A DNA stretch of 21,611 nt from Dehalococcoidia bacterium. GTDB taxonomy: Bacteria; Chloroflexota; Dehalococcoidia; SZUA-161. Below are positions 14,363 to 21,470 of the stretch, piece by piece. A program made the position numbers and the translations under genes. The stretch spans positions 1 through 21,611 of the forward strand of contig JAUXAX010000032.1 in assembly GCA_030619685.1 (NCBI GenBank), given 5' to 3'. Numbering within the stretch: the first letter of the stretch is position 1; the number at the start of each line of letters is the position of its first letter. Below the pieces are notes generated by a model, which saw only the letters and a program-made list of their open reading frames with translations, ran no database searches and was not told the origin of the DNA.

Positions 14363-14436
14363 GGCCCCGTAGTGTAGTGGTCTAACATATCGGCCTGTCA
14401 CGCCGAAGATCGTGGGTTCGAATCCCATCGGGGTCG
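14363..14436 (+). tRNA. tRNA-Asp (anticodon GUC)
   Basis: A full cloverleaf of 74 nt. The acceptor stem GGCCCCG pairs with CGGGGTC with one G-U pair. T8 and A9 are in place. The anticodon stem TCGGC/GCCGA encloses loop CTGTCAC, with GTC at 14397-14399. The T arm holds GGTTCGAATCC, and the discriminator is G73, the aspartate identity base. The 3' CCA is not encoded (the next bases are CA TGC), so it must be added after transcription. It has its own promoter upstream and a hairpin about 57 nt downstream. Confidence 0.97.
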
Positions 14437-14570
14437 CATGCAATATCTTTGGAGTGACACTCAAGGTTTAGCTTAAAGAAGGGCTCCAATTCGGGTCGTG
14501 GCTTCACTGCCACGACCTTTCTATCTTCAACCAGTATCTCCTCAAAGAGCGTCCTGGCAACCTGCCGCAT
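14437..14570 (-). pseudogene. Remnant of a serine recombinase C-terminus next to tRNA-Asp
   Basis: On the minus strand, a frame reads R-Q-V-A-R-T-L-F-E-E-I, then R-K-V-V-A-V-K-P-R-P, then E-L-E-P-F-F-K-L. This looks like the conserved C-terminal end of large serine recombinases/resolvases (L-F-E-E-I-x-V ... V-x-V-K-P-x-P-x-F-x-P-L-F). Upstream in the same frame the similarity fades and no catalytic resolvase domain is present. Downstream the frame runs into the tRNA gene with no stop of its own. I read it as the decayed tail of an integrated element; about 45 codons are recognisable. No matching second boundary was found in the window. Confidence 0.55.
14494..14517 (+). terminator. Hairpin downstream of tRNA-Asp, probable terminator
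   Basis: GGTCGTGGC (14494-14502), loop TTCACT, GCCACGACC (14509-14517), then TTTCTATCTTC. A strong 9-bp stem with a partial T tract in the right orientation for the tRNA. On the opposite strand the same bases encode the recombinase-like V-V-A-V-K-P-R, so the hairpin may have been borrowed from that remnant. Confidence 0.6.
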
Positions 14571-14791
14571 GCTATCGGTCTTACACCTCTCCATTAAATC
14601 CGGGCACACCGAAGGCTGGATTTTGCTACGCCATTTATAACTTTGAATCTTCACAGTGCACAACACTTCAACAGATACTATGGCCTTGACAGTTGCGGTA
14701 GAAGTTACTAAAGTTTGGCAAGCGATGACGGATCAAAGATGCCCCCCGTGTTCGGGGATGGGTTTATAACGTTGTGTTTCCGGAGGTGTGC
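14518..14791. other. Intergenic stretch between tRNA-Asp hairpin and hydrolase gene
   Basis: Apart from the 5' part of the recombinase remnant, the hydrolase promoter and a small CCCCG-TGTT-CGGGG hairpin shortly before the hydrolase, I see no gene here. Confidence 0.5.
14686..14714 (+). promoter_or_regulatory. Candidate promoter of the hydrolase-glpK unit
   Basis: TTGACA (14686-14691, 6/6), a 17-nt spacer and TAAAGT (14709-14714, 4/6). The predicted leader is about 70 nt and contains a 5-bp GC hairpin before the ribosome site. Confidence 0.55.
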
Positions 14792-15634
14792 ATGGAACAT
14801 ACAGAAGGTAGCTTCACGGGGCATAAGGACCTTAATCTCTACTACCAGTCCTGGTTGCCGGTCGGACGTCCCGAGGCGGTACTGCTAGTCGTCCACGGCG
14901 GGGCTGAGCACAGCGGGCGCTATACAAACTTGGTCAACTACTTCGTACCCAAAGGCTATGCCGTCTGTGGCCTTGACCTTCGAGGTCACGGCAAGTCGGA
15001 GGGCTTGCGATGCTATGTTGAACGGTTCTCGGACTATCTCGATGACCTCAAGACCTTTTTCGATATAGTACGTGGTGAGCATGGTGATGCCAAGGTTTTC
15101 CTCGTCGGACATAGCATGGGAGGAGCGATCGCCACTGCCTATGCTGTCCAGCATCAACATGAGCTGGCTGGGCTCGTACTTTCTGGGGCAGCTCTGAAGG
15201 TACCCTCTGACCGGTCGCCGGCGCTGATAGCGGCAGCTCGGATGCTCTCTCTGCTGCTGCCGAAAATGGCTATCATGGGTACCAGTCTCGTTGATGCCTC
15301 TGCTATCAGCCAGGACAAGGCCGTCGTGGATGCCTACGTGAATGACCCACTTGTCTACCGCGGCAACCTTCGCGCTCGCTTCGGTGCAGAAATGCTTAAG
15401 ACACTGCGGGAACTGCCGCGCCAAATGCCAAAGGTCAACCTGCCCATCCTGATTATGCACGGAACCGCTGACCGGTTGTGTGACCCGCAAGGTAGCCAGA
15501 TGCTATATGAGCGGGCCGGCTCGAGGGACAAGACGCTGAAGCTCTATGAGGGCTTCTACCACGAGATTTTCAATGAGCCAGGGCATAAACAGGTCATGGC
15601 CGACATGGAAACCTGGCTGGCCACACGCATCTGA
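14792..15634 (+). CDS. Alpha/beta hydrolase, monoacylglycerol lipase / lysophospholipase type
   Basis: A 280-aa alpha/beta-hydrolase of the Hydrolase_4 (monoacylglycerol lipase, PldB-like) group, releasing a fatty acid from a monoglyceride or lysolipid. The oxyanion segment H-G-G-A-E-H-S-G-R-Y (35-44) is diagnostic of this group. The catalytic triad is visible: Ser108 in G-H-S-M-G-G, Asp227 in G-T-A-D-R, His257 in F-Y-H-E. There is no signal peptide, so it is probably cytosolic. ATG 14792 is chosen because GGAGGTG lies 5 nt upstream; an in-frame GTG at 14774 is before that site. Glycerol kinase follows 66 nt downstream on the same strand, which supports a glyceride substrate whose glycerol is then phosphorylated. 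Confidence 0.9.
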   Translation: MEHTEGSFTGHKDLNLYYQSWLPVGRPEAVLLVVHGGAEHSGRYTNLVNYFVPKGYAVCGLDLRGHGKSEGLRCYVERFSDYLDDLKTFFDIVRGEHGDAKVFLVGHSMGGAIATAYAVQHQHELAGLVLSGAALKVPSDRSPALIAAARMLSLLLPKMAIMGTSLVDASAISQDKAVVDAYVNDPLVYRGNLRARFGAEMLKTLRELPRQMPKVNLPILIMHGTADRLCDPQGSQMLYERAGSRDKTLKLYEGFYHEIFNEPGHKQVMADMETWLATRI

Positions 15635-15700
15635 TCAGACCAGAAGCTTTGTATCGTTTGGAACCGCATATATCGATACCCATAGGCCGCGTAACTTAGA

Positions 15701-17185
15701 ATGAAGCAATATATTCTCTCAATAGACCAGGGTACCACGGGCACTACTGCCCTTTTGGTTGATCGCAACGGCAATGTGCAGGGGCGTGGCTACGCAGAGA
15801 TTAGCCAGTACTATCCACAGCCAGGTTGGGTCGAGCAAGACCCCGCTGACATATGGCAGAAGACTTTGCAGGCGATAGAACAGGCAAAGCGCGGTGCCAG
15901 CGCCAGCGACGCACACATCGCAGCCATCGGGATCGCTAACCAACGTGAGACCACGCTACTCATTAGCAAGGAAACAGGCGAGGCGATAGGACGCGCTATC
16001 GTATGGCAGTGCCGCCGGACAGCGCCCAGGTGCGAGGAGCTCAGGAGTCAAGGGCTCGCCGAAATGATCCGTGCGAAGACAGGCTTGGTGGTGGACGCAT
16101 ATTTCTCGGGAACCAAACTAGAGTGGATGTTGAGTAATGTGCAAGGCATCCGTCAACTCGCTGAACAGGGTAAAGTGCTCTTTGCCAATGTTGACACGTG
16201 GCTTATCTGGAAGCTCACTGGCGGGGCAGTTCATGCCACCGACATTTCCAATGCGTCGCGCACTATGCTCTTCAACCTCCATACCTTAGGTTGGGACGAT
16301 GACTTGCTCCAGGTATTCGGGATTCCACGAGCCATGCTGCCAAAGGTTCAACCTTCCAGTGGTGTTTTTGGCTATACTACCGGCGGCATTCCAGTTGCTG
16401 GCGTGGTTGGTGACCAGCAAGCGGCGCTTTTCGGCCAAGCATGCTTCGAACCTGGAATGGTCAAGGTCACCTTAGGCACTGGCGCGTTCGTGCTGATGAA
16501 CATTGGAAAGGCCCCCACAGTTTCGAAACATGGCTTGATAACCACCATTGCCTGGGGCACTGGAGAGGCAGTGGAGTATGCGTTGGAAGGTAGCGTCTTT
16601 ATAGCGGGAGCCGTCATCCAGTGGCTGCGCGATGAATTGGGGTTGATCGCTGATGCAGCTGAATCGGAGCGGCTGGCAGCTGAAGTAAAGGACACAGGTG
16701 GGGTCTACTTCGTGCCTGCCTTCGTAGGGCTAGGTGCACCACACTGGGATATGTACGCGAGGGGTACTATCGTAGGTTTGACCCGAGGCACTCGTAAATG
16801 TCACTTGGTCAGAGCAGCACTCGAGTCGATCGCCTACCAGGTGTGCGACGTGGTAAGAGCTATGACAGCCGATTCAGGGTTACGACCAACAGAGATGCGG
16901 GTGGACGGAGGTGCCGCCGCTAATAACTTCCTGGTCCAGTTCCAAGCCGATATGCTTGGTGTGAGAGTATCGCGCCCTCGATCAGTTGAGACTACGGCCC
17001 TGGGAGCAGCATATCTCGCCGGGCTAGCAGTGGGGTTTTGGAGAGACCGTGCGGAGATAGCATCGCTTTGGGGCGAGGACGAGTTCTTCATACCTGCTGG
17101 GGAGCGGGAATGGCGTCAAGCCCTCTACCGTGGCTGGCGCAGGGCTCTAAAGCGATCTAAACGATGGCTGACGAATGGCACATAA
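15701..17185 (+). CDS. glpK: Glycerol kinase (FGGY family)
   Basis: A 494-aa FGGY kinase that phosphorylates glycerol to sn-glycerol 3-phosphate with ATP. The N-terminus has the phosphate-binding S-I-D-Q-G-T-T-G-T-T. The glycerol-kinase hallmarks W-V-E-Q-D-P, A-N-Q-R-E-T-T and W-Q-C-R-R-T follow, then V-G-D-Q-Q-A-A-L-F-G-Q and K-V-T-L-G-T-G-A-F in the second domain. The C-terminal half has F-V-G-L-G-A-P-H-W-D and R-V-D-G-G-A-A-A-N-N. Length is close to E. coli GlpK (502 aa). The ribosome site before ATG 15701 is poor, so expression may rely on read-through from the hydrolase gene. No glpF or glpD is in the window. The C-terminal tail is rich in Arg/Lys. Confidence 0.95.
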   Translation: MKQYILSIDQGTTGTTALLVDRNGNVQGRGYAEISQYYPQPGWVEQDPADIWQKTLQAIEQAKRGASASDAHIAAIGIANQRETTLLISKETGEAIGRAIVWQCRRTAPRCEELRSQGLAEMIRAKTGLVVDAYFSGTKLEWMLSNVQGIRQLAEQGKVLFANVDTWLIWKLTGGAVHATDISNASRTMLFNLHTLGWDDDLLQVFGIPRAMLPKVQPSSGVFGYTTGGIPVAGVVGDQQAALFGQACFEPGMVKVTLGTGAFVLMNIGKAPTVSKHGLITTIAWGTGEAVEYALEGSVFIAGAVIQWLRDELGLIADAAESERLAAEVKDTGGVYFVPAFVGLGAPHWDMYARGTIVGLTRGTRKCHLVRAALESIAYQVCDVVRAMTADSGLRPTEMRVDGGAAANNFLVQFQADMLGVRVSRPRSVETTALGAAYLAGLAVGFWRDRAEIASLWGEDEFFIPAGEREWRQALYRGWRRALKRSKRWLTNGT

Positions 17186-17247
17186 CCATCAAATGAGTTG
17201 GAGCGTTGACCGCAAACAGGCCAACCTCCAGATATTGCATGTTGCCT

Positions 17248-17265
17248 CGACCCCCCGCGGGGTCG
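17248..17265 (+). terminator. GC-rich hairpin after glpK, possible terminator
   Basis: CGACCCC (17248-17254), loop CCGC, GGGGTCG (17259-17265), followed by CTTCTTC. A tight 7-bp GC stem 62 nt past the stop. The T run is interrupted, so termination is likely but unproven. Confidence 0.5.
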
Positions 17266-17317
17266 CTTCTTCACGAAATCCTGTGGCAGCTTTTCCTTTG
17301 ACGAACAGAGGCTAGCC

Positions 17318-17346
17318 TTTCAAGCTCCAGCTTTGGGGGTTATAAT
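17318..17346 (+). promoter_or_regulatory. Candidate promoter of the IlvD-family gene
   Basis: A perfect -10 TATAAT (17341-17346) sits 17 nt after a weak -35 TTTCAA (17318-17323). The leader is about 40 nt and ends in AAGGAGGT before GTG 17395. Confidence 0.55.
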
Positions 17347-17394
17347 GTTTGAAAACCGCGGGTGCGTCTTCAATCGAGGAAGGAGGTTTGAGCT

Positions 17395-18975
17395 GTGAGG
17401 AGCGATACGGTAAGGTCCAGATTGATGTTCTTTGAGGCCATGGGCCGAACTAGAGAGGAGATGGAGAGGCCTATGGTTGCGGTGGTCAACTCCCAGAATG
17501 AGCTGGTGCCAGGGCACGTTCATCTCGACGAGATCGCGACCTCGGCCAGGGAGGGGGTTATCTCGGGTGGGGGAACGCCCTTTGAGTTCTCCACCATCGC
17601 TATCTGCGACGGGCTGGCTATCGGACATGCTGGCATGTGCTACCCCCTGAGCAGCCGGGAACTCATCGCCGACTCCATCGAGGCGATGATGCTGGCCCAC
17701 TGCCTGGATGCTATGGTGCTGGTCACCGGCTGTGACAAGATCACCCCGGGGATGATGATGGCAGCGGCGAGACTCGACGTCCCCGCGATCATAATCAATG
17801 GCGGGCCAATGCTCGCCCGCAGCTTTGGGGATGAGAAGTCCAGCGCCCTCCTCTTCGAGTTTACGGGGTGCGGTTCCTGCCCCGGACTTTACACCGCCAA
17901 TAGCATGGCCTGCATGGCCGAGGCCCTGGGGCTTGCCCTGCCCTGGAATAGCTGCATCCCCGCTGTCTATGGCCGCCGCCGGGGCCTGGCCAACCGATCA
18001 GGGGTGGCACTTATGGAGCTGTGGAAAAGGGAGATAACTCCGGCGCAGATTCTCACCAGGGAGGCCTTTGAGAACGCGATCAGGGTGGATATGGCCATCG
18101 GAGGTAGCACCAACACCATCCTGCACCTTATGGCCCTAGCCGATGAGGCCGGGGTCGATATCGACCTCGACCTTTTCGACCGCATGAGTCGAACTACGCC
18201 CCGCCTATGCAGCTTCAGCCCCACGGGCCCTTACTTTATTGTCGACCTCTATGAGGCTGGGGGGCTTGGGGCGGTGATGAAGGAGCTCTCCAAGAAAGAC
18301 CTGCTTCACCTCGATGCCCTCACCGTGAGCGGAGAAACAATAGGGCAAACCATCGAGAATGCCCAGAGTACCAGGGAGGAGGTCATCAGGAGTATAGACG
18401 ATCCCTACGATCGTGAGGGGGGACTGGCTATCCTCTATGGAAACCTGGCTCCGGAGGGGGCGGTGGTCAAGCAAGCGGCGGTGAGGCCGGAGATGCTAAG
18501 GCATGAGGGCCCAGCGCGGGTCTTCGATATCGAGGAGGAGGCTGTGAAAGCCATCCTGGGGGGCAGGATAAACAAAGGCGATGTGGTGGTTATCAAGTAC
18601 GAGGGTCCCAAGGGCGGCCCTGGGTTCAGGGAGATGATAGTCGCTACCCTTTCCATAGTCGGGGCGGGACTGGAGGGTGACGTGGCCCTGGTTACCGATG
18701 GCAGATTCTCCGGGGCTACCAGTGGAGCTGCGATAGGGCACATATCCCCAGAGGCCATGTCGGGTGGGCCGATAGCTGTTGTTGAGGAAGGGGATATAAT
18801 CGAGTTCGATATCCCCCGGAGGACGCTGAATGTCAAACTGCCCAAGGAGGAGATAGAGGCGAGGCTTGCCCGGTGGTCACCGCCACCTCTAAAGAGGGAG
18901 GTGAAGAGCTACCTGAAAAGGTATTCGGGGCTGGTGACTTCAGCCAGCACGGGAGCTGTTCTAAGGCTGCCCTAA
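17395..18975 (+). CDS. IlvD/Edd-family dehydratase, dihydroxy-acid dehydratase-like
   Basis: A 526-aa IlvD/Edd-family [Fe-S] dehydratase; the best-known member makes 2-keto acids for valine and isoleucine synthesis. Family blocks are present: [34 protein letters not shown] (Cys113), [12 protein letters not shown] (Cys162), G-G-S-T-N-T-I-L-H and V-T-D-G-R-F-S-G-A. It starts at GTG 17395 behind a strong AGGAGG. It is shorter than usual (about 550-610 aa): the basic/RAPHR-like N-terminal segment is missing, and the loop between the two cluster cysteines is about 24 residues shorter than in E. coli IlvD. No other branched-chain genes are nearby, so a sugar-acid or other hydroxy-acid dehydratase is a real alternative. 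Confidence 0.88.
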   Translation: MRSDTVRSRLMFFEAMGRTREEMERPMVAVVNSQNELVPGHVHLDEIATSAREGVISGGGTPFEFSTIAICDGLAIGHAGMCYPLSSRELIADSIEAMMLAHCLDAMVLVTGCDKITPGMMMAAARLDVPAIIINGGPMLARSFGDEKSSALLFEFTGCGSCPGLYTANSMACMAEALGLALPWNSCIPAVYGRRRGLANRSGVALMELWKREITPAQILTREAFENAIRVDMAIGGSTNTILHLMALADEAGVDIDLDLFDRMSRTTPRLCSFSPTGPYFIVDLYEAGGLGAVMKELSKKDLLHLDALTVSGETIGQTIENAQSTREEVIRSIDDPYDREGGLAILYGNLAPEGAVVKQAAVRPEMLRHEGPARVFDIEEEAVKAILGGRINKGDVVVIKYEGPKGGPGFREMIVATLSIVGAGLEGDVALVTDGRFSGATSGAAIGHISPEAMSGGPIAVVEEGDIIEFDIPRRTLNVKLPKEEIEARLARWSPPPLKREVKSYLKRYSGLVTSASTGAVLRLP

Positions 18976-19090
18976 CCGCCAAAGCGAGTTCCTTTGCCGC
19001 GTGTTCTTCACAGGCGCCTGGCTTGTGTAACACCTGGCGTGCGGATTACATGACGGAAAGCGTGTCGCTATTCGCGAAGGCAGGGTATCG

Positions 19091-19363
19091 CTATTTCTCC
19101 AAGCCTTTTAGACCCAGGTTGGCGAGGAAGTCCAAAGCGCCTCCTATGACAGCAAGCCCCATACACGAAAAGAAAGCGGGAGGCTTACTTCCGAAAACCA
19201 GGGTAAATTCTATGTCCTGCAGGATATGGTTCAGTGGCCCGAGGATGAGTGTCATGCCCACCATGCCTGAGATGCTCAGGAAAAGCCCAAATCCCCTTAT
19301 AACCATGAAACCGATTTCTTTTCCGCTTGGAAGGATCGACATCGAACCCGTTTTCTCACTCAT
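19091..19363 (-). CDS. Small two-helix membrane protein of unknown function
   Basis: A 90-aa protein with no family I recognise. After a short polar N-terminus there are two hydrophobic stretches, about residues 18-45 (V-I-R-G-F-G-L-F-L...) and 57-80 (F-G-S-K-P-P-A-F-F then a Gly/Ala/Leu-rich segment), each able to span the membrane, joined by a short polar loop. AGGAGGT lies 8-9 nt before the ATG, and a strong promoter stands about 70 nt upstream, so it is very likely a real expressed gene. It converges on the IlvD-family gene. The A-F-F-S-C-M-G-L-A-V-I-G-G segment has a single Cys but is not a clean lipobox. Function unknown. Confidence 0.7.
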   Translation of the reverse strand: MSEKTGSMSILPSGKEIGFMVIRGFGLFLSISGMVGMTLILGPLNHILQDIEFTLVFGSKPPAFFSCMGLAVIGGALDFLANLGLKGLEK

Positions 19364-19797
19364 GTTCTCTTACCTCCTAAATTATGATTAACGCACTTTT
19401 GTGCGGATTCCCCGCTTACAATTGAATGCTCATTATAGAGGCCGCCGGGCTCATTGTCACTTGTTTGGGGCTGCCTGTCAAAGGTTTGCCGCCACAGCAC
19501 CTCCAATTTTGTATGGAGCTTAGAGGATTCACCTGACATTGTCAACACGCATGCTAACCGAATTATACGAAGTAGCAAAGCGTCTCTCAGGTCAGTCCAA
19601 GCTCTGTGATCGGAGTGAGTTGGCCTGACGGCTATCAGAACCAGTAAGAGGGCGATCGGCGCCCATTCGGGGGCTCCGCCATCAAGTCCGAGAATAATAG
19701 CGCCAATCAATAACGGTGGGCAGAGCCAGACCATGGGGGGAATATTTGCCTTCCAGAGGGCTATGAGAGTCCGTGTACGAATCTTAGCCCCCCTCAT
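19360..19797 (-). CDS. Doubtful 145-aa reading frame, possibly a decayed membrane-protein fragment
   Basis: An ATG-started frame of 145 codons whose stop overlaps the start of the small membrane-protein gene (ATGA). The first 60 residues are hydrophobic with two possible membrane helices (P-P-M-V-W-L-C-P-P-L-L-I-G-A and P-I-A-L-L-L-V-L-I-A-V). They faintly recall the start of UbiA-type prenyltransferases, but no D-x-x-x-D motif follows. The second half is polar and without recognisable features, and it contains the downstream gene's promoter and ribosome site. No ribosome site precedes the ATG. I think it is either not a gene or a remnant; nearby dxs debris favours the latter. Confidence 0.3.
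   Translation of the reverse strand: MRGAKIRTRTLIALWKANIPPMVWLCPPLLIGAIILGLDGGAPEWAPIALLLVLIAVRPTHSDHRAWTDLRDALLLRIIRLACVLTMSGESSKLHTKLEVLWRQTFDRQPQTSDNEPGGLYNEHSIVSGESAQKCVNHNLGGKRT
19432..19460 (-). promoter_or_regulatory. Strong promoter of the small membrane-protein gene
   Basis: On the minus strand, GTGACA (19460-19455), a 17-nt spacer and TATAAT (19437-19432). The leader of about 60 nt contains a 5-bp hairpin (CGCAC-TTTT-GTGCG at 19392-19405 on the plus strand). The promoter lies inside the 3' half of a longer doubtful reading frame. Confidence 0.72.
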
Positions 19798-19800
19798 ACA

Positions 19801-19819
19801 CTGAAATCTCGCATTTCAG
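19801..19819. repeat. Short hairpin upstream of the doubtful frame
   Basis: CTGAAAT (19801-19807), CTCGC, ATTTCAG (19813-19819): a perfect 7-bp inverted repeat between the doubtful frame and the dxs remnant. No T tract follows on either strand. Role unknown. Confidence 0.4.
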
Positions 19820-19867
19820 CACGCGAGGTGCGGAAGAAAGGCGCCAAAAGGGCGCGGAAGAGAGCAA

Positions 19868-19987
19868 CTATCGACAAGTGCTGATCAACTCCTGTCGGAT
19901 TTCAGCGCTCAGTTTCTCCAGATCGTCATATGTCAGGCGCGTAAGCTTGGCAGGGGAGTCAATCTTGTCCAGAATATTCGTCTTCAC
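19868..19987 (-). pseudogene. Truncated N-terminus of 1-deoxy-D-xylulose-5-phosphate synthase (dxs remnant)
   Basis: On the minus strand, starting at GTG 19985-19987, a 39-codon frame reads K-T-N-I-L-D-K-I-D-S-P-A-K-L, then T-Y-D-D-L-E-K-L-S-A-E-I-R-Q-E-L-I, and stops at TAG. This is the characteristic start of DXS (L-L-D-K-I-x-S-P-x-D-L-K-x-L ... L-A-x-E-I-R-x-x-L-I). The next conserved block of DXS, G-G-H-L-A-S-x-L-G, does not follow in any frame, so about 600 codons are missing. It is too short to be an enzyme. It is evidence of a deletion or rearrangement here; a working dxs would have to lie elsewhere. Confidence 0.68.
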
Positions 19988-20310
19988 GGTTTCTGGCCTC
20001 GCGTGTTCGGCAGGAACGGCCTAGCCCATCAGGCAGAGATTGGCCTTTTGGGATCAATTGCGCTGCCGACTGTTGTAGGTATCCTATGCAATCAGATATG
20101 TCGAGTAATTGCACTTAACTTCTCTTTACCTTTCCCATGGTCTTTCAAGGCATGCAGCTTCACTCCCGGGCTCTGTGCGATTGAGGAGCATAGTCCGATG
20201 TGGTGGCCAAAACAATGATCGTGAGCGTATGCGAGGAAGGCGCTCGATCACCCATGTCCCTGAGTGGCCGAGCTCACGCTGGGAAAGAAGCACTTACTGC
20301 GGCGACGCCG
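19988..20310. other. Stretch with no recognisable gene
   Basis: These 323 nt lie between the dxs remnant and the end of the multi-cluster ferredoxin-like gene. Short frames exist on both strands, but none has a ribosome site or a recognisable protein pattern. An imperfect inverted repeat (GATCGTGAGCG near 20218 and CGCTCGATCAC near 20242) might terminate the minus-strand gene, but it is weak. I see nothing else. Confidence 0.5.
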
Positions 20311-21378
20311 CTAGGAAACGCCGGTGGCGGTTCCTTTCTCTTCGACACCCGGCACATGGGACACAGGCCTGACGCATTCCAGAGAGATAGCTTTTGGTTC
20401 ACAGACCATGAAGCAGCAGCCGCATCCGTAGCATACCTCGGGGTCCACCTGTGCTTTGAGCTTCTTGGAGCCAGGTAGCTTTACCATAGTCACGGCGTCG
20501 AAGTTGCAGTTATCTATGCAGTTTTGGCAGCCATCGCAAATGTCCTGATCGATCTTCGCCTCGTAGCGGCTCTTGGCGTAATGGTGGTCGAGTGGAATAT
20601 CGCAATGTTCCAGCGTTTGGAAATCAATACAGCAATCGTTGCAGCAATTGCACATAAGGGAGACTTCGGCAGTATTTACCCCATTGGGTACCAGACCTGA
20701 GCGGGACGCATTGCTCATTATCTGCAGCGCCTCTTCGTAGCTCAGTTTCCTGCCATGGCCGCTGGCGATGTCATACTCAGCCGTCCGATCGAAGTCCAGG
20801 CAAACTTCAACCGGTCGGTCGCAGGCCCTGACCTCGAGGCGGCAGGGGCAATCAACGACAGTGATCAATTGCTTCTCCCTCAGTATCTCTCGCCAGGCCT
20901 CCCAGGGCTGGAGATTGGGGTCGTCTGCTACAGCCTCCCAGGCGGGTATCACCCGCATGAGCTGAGCAGACGCAGCGGCATAGGCTTCACCGTAGTTACG
21001 GTAGCCCTCTTTCTTATCGTAGGCATGCCAGAGCTGGTAAAGCTTCTCCGGTTCACCGTGGAATCTCCAGCCACTGATCATGGCATCATGAAGCTGCATC
21101 GGAGACTTCCCAAACCTCCACTCCCGCCGCTCCTGGAAATTGCGGGGGAAAGTAAGCCCCTTGTGGAATAGGGCCTCCAGATCCTGCTGTATCTCTGTTG
21201 CATCTAACCCCAGCTTCTCCGCCAGCTGTTCCACAGTGAGGGCCGGCTCCGGTGGCTGGTTCAGTGCTTCCAGAATCCTCGCCTGCCGCGGTGATGCTGC
21301 ATACTCAAATATCTTGGCTATACACTCAGAGTCGGGGCGCCCCAACTTGGCTGCCAACCGGGTGTAAATCTCTTCCAT
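20311..21378 (-). CDS. Winged-helix-like protein with Cys-rich core and C-terminal 2[4Fe-4S] ferredoxin domain
   Basis: A 355-aa iron-sulfur protein. Residues about 30-85 look like a winged helix-turn-helix (A-R-I-L-E-A-L-N, then L-T-V-E-Q-L-A-E-K-L-G and L-E-A-L-F-H-K-G). A Cys-rich middle follows: CxCX6CX6C at 177, 179, 186 and 193, then C-N-C-C-N-D-C-C at 243-250. The C-terminus is a bacterial ferredoxin pair: Cys281, 284, 287, 291 and Cys316, 319, 322, 326, the second with an extra Cys321. At least two [4Fe-4S] clusters are certain; the middle cysteines could bind one more. AAGGAGGT precedes the ATG. It likely carries electrons or senses redox state in the cytoplasm; the helix-turn-helix part may instead be a protein-docking domain. 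The partner is unknown; an acyl-CoA dehydrogenase gene lies just upstream. Confidence 0.85.
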   Translation of the reverse strand: MEEIYTRLAAKLGRPDSECIAKIFEYAASPRQARILEALNQPPEPALTVEQLAEKLGLDATEIQQDLEALFHKGLTFPRNFQERREWRFGKSPMQLHDAMISGWRFHGEPEKLYQLWHAYDKKEGYRNYGEAYAAASAQLMRVIPAWEAVADDPNLQPWEAWREILREKQLITVVDCPCRLEVRACDRPVEVCLDFDRTAEYDIASGHGRKLSYEEALQIMSNASRSGLVPNGVNTAEVSLMCNCCNDCCIDFQTLEHCDIPLDHHYAKSRYEAKIDQDICDGCQNCIDNCNFDAVTMVKLPGSKKLKAQVDPEVCYGCGCCFMVCEPKAISLECVRPVSHVPGVEEKGTATGVS

Positions 21379-21425
21379 TCGTCCAACCTCCTTGTCTAAG
21401 ATAGGAGCTCAAGCGACGATAGGGT

Positions 21426-21455
21426 CTTATAACACCGCCACGGGGCCATTGTCAA
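21426..21455 (-). promoter_or_regulatory. Sigma70 promoter of the multi-cluster ferredoxin-like gene
   Basis: On the minus strand, TTGACA (21455-21450), an 18-nt spacer and TATAAG (21431-21426). It lies just past the acyl-CoA dehydrogenase stop, so the two minus-strand genes can be transcribed separately. The leader is about 40 nt. Confidence 0.72.
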
Positions 21456-21470
21456 TCCAAGAGCCCAGCG

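Noticed and set aside
14382..14436. Minus-strand frame reading G-I-R-T-H-D-L-R-R-D-R-P within the tRNA
   Set aside because: The same tRNA antisense artefact; only the part beyond the tRNA 3' end resembles a recombinase.
14273..14464. Minus-strand frame over tRNA-Asp reading G-F-E-P-T-I-F-G-V-T-G-R-Y
   Set aside because: This is the well-known false protein made by translating the antisense of a tRNA-Asp gene.
17255..17266. CGGGGTCGC shared with the tRNA-Asp 3' end, as a possible attachment-site repeat
   Set aside because: Only 9 bases match, and the copy is part of a GC hairpin after glpK; too short for an att site.
18833..19033. Minus-strand frame over the end of the IlvD-family gene (H-K-P-G-A-C-E-E-H-A-A-K-E-L)
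   Set aside because: The plausible start does not continue; the rest is antisense of IlvD, and there is no ribosome site.
20003..20218. Plus-strand 71-codon frame in the gene-free stretch
   Set aside because: No ribosome site, no motif, and odd composition; most likely chance.
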